DNA from: Pedobacter paludis
GTDB taxonomy: Bacteria; Bacteroidota; Bacteroidia; Sphingobacteriales; Sphingobacteriaceae
Length of the DNA: 64,000 nucleotides
Reading direction: 5' to 3'
NCBI RefSeq assembly: GCF_003173575.1
Contig: NZ_QGNY01000008.1
Location: 1-64,000 of the forward strand
Within the stretch, counting starts at the first letter, position 1. Each line of letters starts with the position of its first letter. Shown here piece by piece: positions 62,389 through 64,000 of the stretch. The notes under the pieces are model-generated. The model was not told where the DNA came from. It ran no database searches and saw only the letters and a program-made list of their open reading frames with translations. A program made the translations under genes and the position numbers.

Positions 62389-63625
62389 TTTCGTCAGTTA
62401 AATAATATAATGTTGATGATGACTGTTGATCGAAGGTATTGTTCGAAATCCTCTTAATATCTTCTGCGGTTACCTTTAAAAACTCTTCTGTTTCCTGATT
62501 TAGCAAATCAGCATTGCCCAATAATTCATAGTAAGCCAAATTCATTGCTTTATCCAATAAACTCATCTCTGAAAACACCAACACAGATTCTACCTTATTT
62601 TTTACCTTGGTTAATTCAGTTGATGAAACCAATTCTGATTTTAGCTTATCAAGTTCTGCCCAAATTGCCTTCTCAGCAGTTTCAATAGAAATGCCTTCAA
62701 TCAATTTGCCTTCTATTATGAAAAGTCCTGGATCCAAACTACTGGAAATATAAGCATTAATGTCGCTAAAAAGCTGTTGTTCCTTTAGTAAACTATTGTA
62801 CAGCCTCGAAGATTGTCCACGAGAAAGAATATCAGAAAGGAGATCAAAAGCATAATAGTCGCCATTTAATCTGCCCGGCATTTTAAAAGCAATGTAAATT
62901 GCATTTAACGGAACATTTGCCTTAACAGTTTCTGTTCTAGCTTCTGTTTGTGGGTCTTCCTGAATTAAATTTCTATTGTATTTATCACCGGCAGGAATAG
63001 GCTCAAACCATTTCTCGGCAAGTTTTTTAACGTCCTCTGTTTTAACGTTTCCACCAACAACCAAAATTGCATTTTGTGGGTTATAATGTTTCTTAAAAAA
63101 CGCTTTAACATCATCCATTTTGGCATTTTCAATATGGGAAAGCTCCTTCCCTATTGTTGCCCAGCGATACGAATGTTTTTTATACGCCAACGGACGAAGT
63201 TTCAACCAAACATCGCCATAAGGCTGATTAAGATAACGTTGTTTAAATTCTTCGCTTACAACGTTTCTTTGGGTTTCCAAGCTTTTTTCAGAAAAAGCTA
63301 GACTCAACATCCTATCGCTTTCCAACCAAAAAGCTGTTTCTATATTTTCTGAGGGTAAAGTGATGTAATAATTGGTGATATCATTGCTAGTAAAAGCATT
63401 GTTTTCGCCACCAACACGCTGTAAAGGTTCATCGTAATTGGGAATATTTACAGATCCCCCAAACATTAAATGCTCAAACAAATGCGCAAAGCCGGTCTGT
63501 TCAGGATTCTCATCGCGAGCACCAACATCATATAAAATATTTAAAACGGCCATCGGCGTTGTGGCATCTTCATGCACCAAAACTTTCAAACCATTAGCAA
63601 GCGTAAAACGATTAAAATCTACCAT
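62381..63625 (-). CDS. M16-family zinc peptidase (catalytic partner)
   Basis: About 414 residues from the preferred start at 63625 (MVDFNRFTLANGLKVLVHED); the ATG at 63697 would add 24 residues unlike the family. The inverted zinc motif HLFEH is at about residue 50 from this start, within TGFAHLFEHLMFGG. The second Glu lies in the ETAFWLESDRM region. It degrades or processes peptides in the cytoplasm or periplasm; no signal peptide is visible. It is coupled to the zinc-less M16 gene. Confidence 0.9.
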   Translation of the reverse strand: MVDFNRFTLANGLKVLVHEDATTPMAVLNILYDVGARDENPEQTGFAHLFEHLMFGGSVNIPNYDEPLQRVGGENNAFTSNDITNYYITLPSENIETAFWLESDRMLSLAFSEKSLETQRNVVSEEFKQRYLNQPYGDVWLKLRPLAYKKHSYRWATIGKELSHIENAKMDDVKAFFKKHYNPQNAILVVGGNVKTEDVKKLAEKWFEPIPAGDKYNRNLIQEDPQTEARTETVKANVPLNAIYIAFKMPGRLNGDYYAFDLLSDILSRGQSSRLYNSLLKEQQLFSDINAYISSSLDPGLFIIEGKLIEGISIETAEKAIWAELDKLKSELVSSTELTKVKNKVESVLVFSEMSLLDKAMNLAYYELLGNADLLNQETEEFLKVTAEDIKRISNNTFDQQSSSTLYYLTDENA

Positions 63626-63744
63626 ATTTATTTTTAGAGTTGTAAAGATATATAAAAAGGGTTGACGGTAGAAGGCGAAAGGTTTAAGGTATGTCAAATA
63701 TTTTCAAATCAGCGCAATCCTGTAATCGGTGTAATCATTTTCTT

Positions 63745-63752
63745 TATATTTG
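63745..63752 (+). promoter_or_regulatory. Predicted -7 box directly before mqnC
   Basis: TATATTTG matches TAnnTTTG exactly and ends 4 bp before the mqnC ATG. No TTG is seen 19-20 bp upstream. If real, transcription would begin at or within a few bases of the start codon. Confidence 0.4.
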
Positions 63753-63756
63753 TACT

Positions 63757-64000
63757 ATGAATACAGCCGATTTACTACAGCGGGCATTACATTTTGAATT
63801 TTTAACGCAGGAAGAAGGTGTTTACCTATATCACAATGCGGATACGGCATCGTTGATGTTTGTAGCAAATGAATTGCGAAAAATTCAGGTTCCGAGTGGT
63901 AAGGTTACCTGGCAGATAGATCGCAATGTAAACACCACAAATGTTTGTATTGCAAACTGCAAATTCTGCAATTTTTTCCGCAGACCAGGTCACGATGAAA
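63757..64000 (+). CDS. mqnC: Cyclic dehypoxanthine futalosine synthase MqnC (5' part)
   Basis: The reading frame opens at 63757 (MNTADLLQRALHFEFL) and runs off the window after about 81 codons. The radical-SAM cluster motif CIANCKFC (CxxxCxxC) follows NVNTTNV, as in MqnC. The enzyme cyclises dehypoxanthine futalosine in the futalosine route to menaquinone. The gene diverges from the M16 pair. The polyprenyl synthase at 33128-34102 could supply the side chain of the same quinone. Confidence 0.88.
   Translation, partial: MNTADLLQRALHFEFLTQEEGVYLYHNADTASLMFVANELRKIQVPSGKVTWQIDRNVNTTNVCIANCKFCNFFRRPGHDE

Overview
The window looks like chromosomal DNA of a Bacteroidota bacterium, most likely family Sphingobacteriaceae and Pedobacter-like. 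The grounds are AT-rich DNA, Bacteroidota-type promoters (TTG, 19-20 bp, TAnnTTTG) before several genes, a Bacteroidota-type tyrosine recombinase, a TonB receptor with an N-terminal CarboxypepD_reg-like domain, a secreted GH20 hexosaminidase, and the start of the futalosine menaquinone gene mqnC. The genus is inferred from gene flavour, not from a marker gene. Most of the window is ordinary housekeeping sequence, but the gaps between genes are rich in dispersed and palindromic repeats.

Layout. 1-1800: edge of an integrated element, with an IS21-like terminal repeat array, a truncated membrane ORF and a tyrosine recombinase lying against the 3' end of mnmE, a known island insertion site. 1785-4649: mnmE and an AI-2E-family transporter. 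4903-9148: a leftward tryptophan operon, trpL-trpD-trpF-(repeat-filled gap)-trpB-trpA. It is preceded by a leader peptide with three consecutive Trp codons and by mutually exclusive antiterminator and terminator hairpins. trpE, trpG and trpC are not in the window. 9208-19592: a Kir-type potassium channel, a YoeB-type toxin-antitoxin pair, an esterase, an SDR, a GDPD/PI-PLC-like protein, recR, a sodium:solute symporter, a LOG-family protein, a tandem pair of unknown small proteins, a DNA glycosylase and a TSUP permease. 19692-25898: arginine block of argS, arginine deiminase, CtlX-type citrulline hydrolase and arginine decarboxylase.

25997-34102: a DUF433/DUF5615 toxin-antitoxin pair, a DUF72 protein, an exonuclease, an Imm32-like protein and an oligopeptide ABC ATPase coupled by TAATG junctions, then RNase R and a polyprenyl synthase. 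34156-43000: a secreted Gly-rich protein, ribosomal proteins L27 (with a long charged tail) and L21, a DAACS symporter, an ECF sigma factor with a membrane partner, a DUF922 protein, a DgkA-type kinase, a lipoprotein and the GH20 enzyme. 43251-54695: trxB, an M19 dipeptidase, an acyl-CoA carboxylase beta subunit, a DUF2721 protein, a MaoC hydratase, a second LOG protein, the TonB receptor and guaB. 54931-64000: a phosphoesterase/beta-propeller fusion, two DUF3857/transglutaminase-like proteins, ppnP, two M16 peptidases and the 5' end of mqnC.

The strongest observation beyond gene calls is the trp attenuator at 9019-9148. It can be read completely from the sequence: promoter, 17-residue leader peptide with WWW, antiterminator pairing and an intrinsic terminator upstream of trpD. 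Also notable are the likely attachment site in the mnmE stop region, a deiminase plus citrulline hydrolase pair that could degrade arginine without carbamoyl phosphate, and several repeat families, one of which supplies the TAA stop codon of two unrelated genes.
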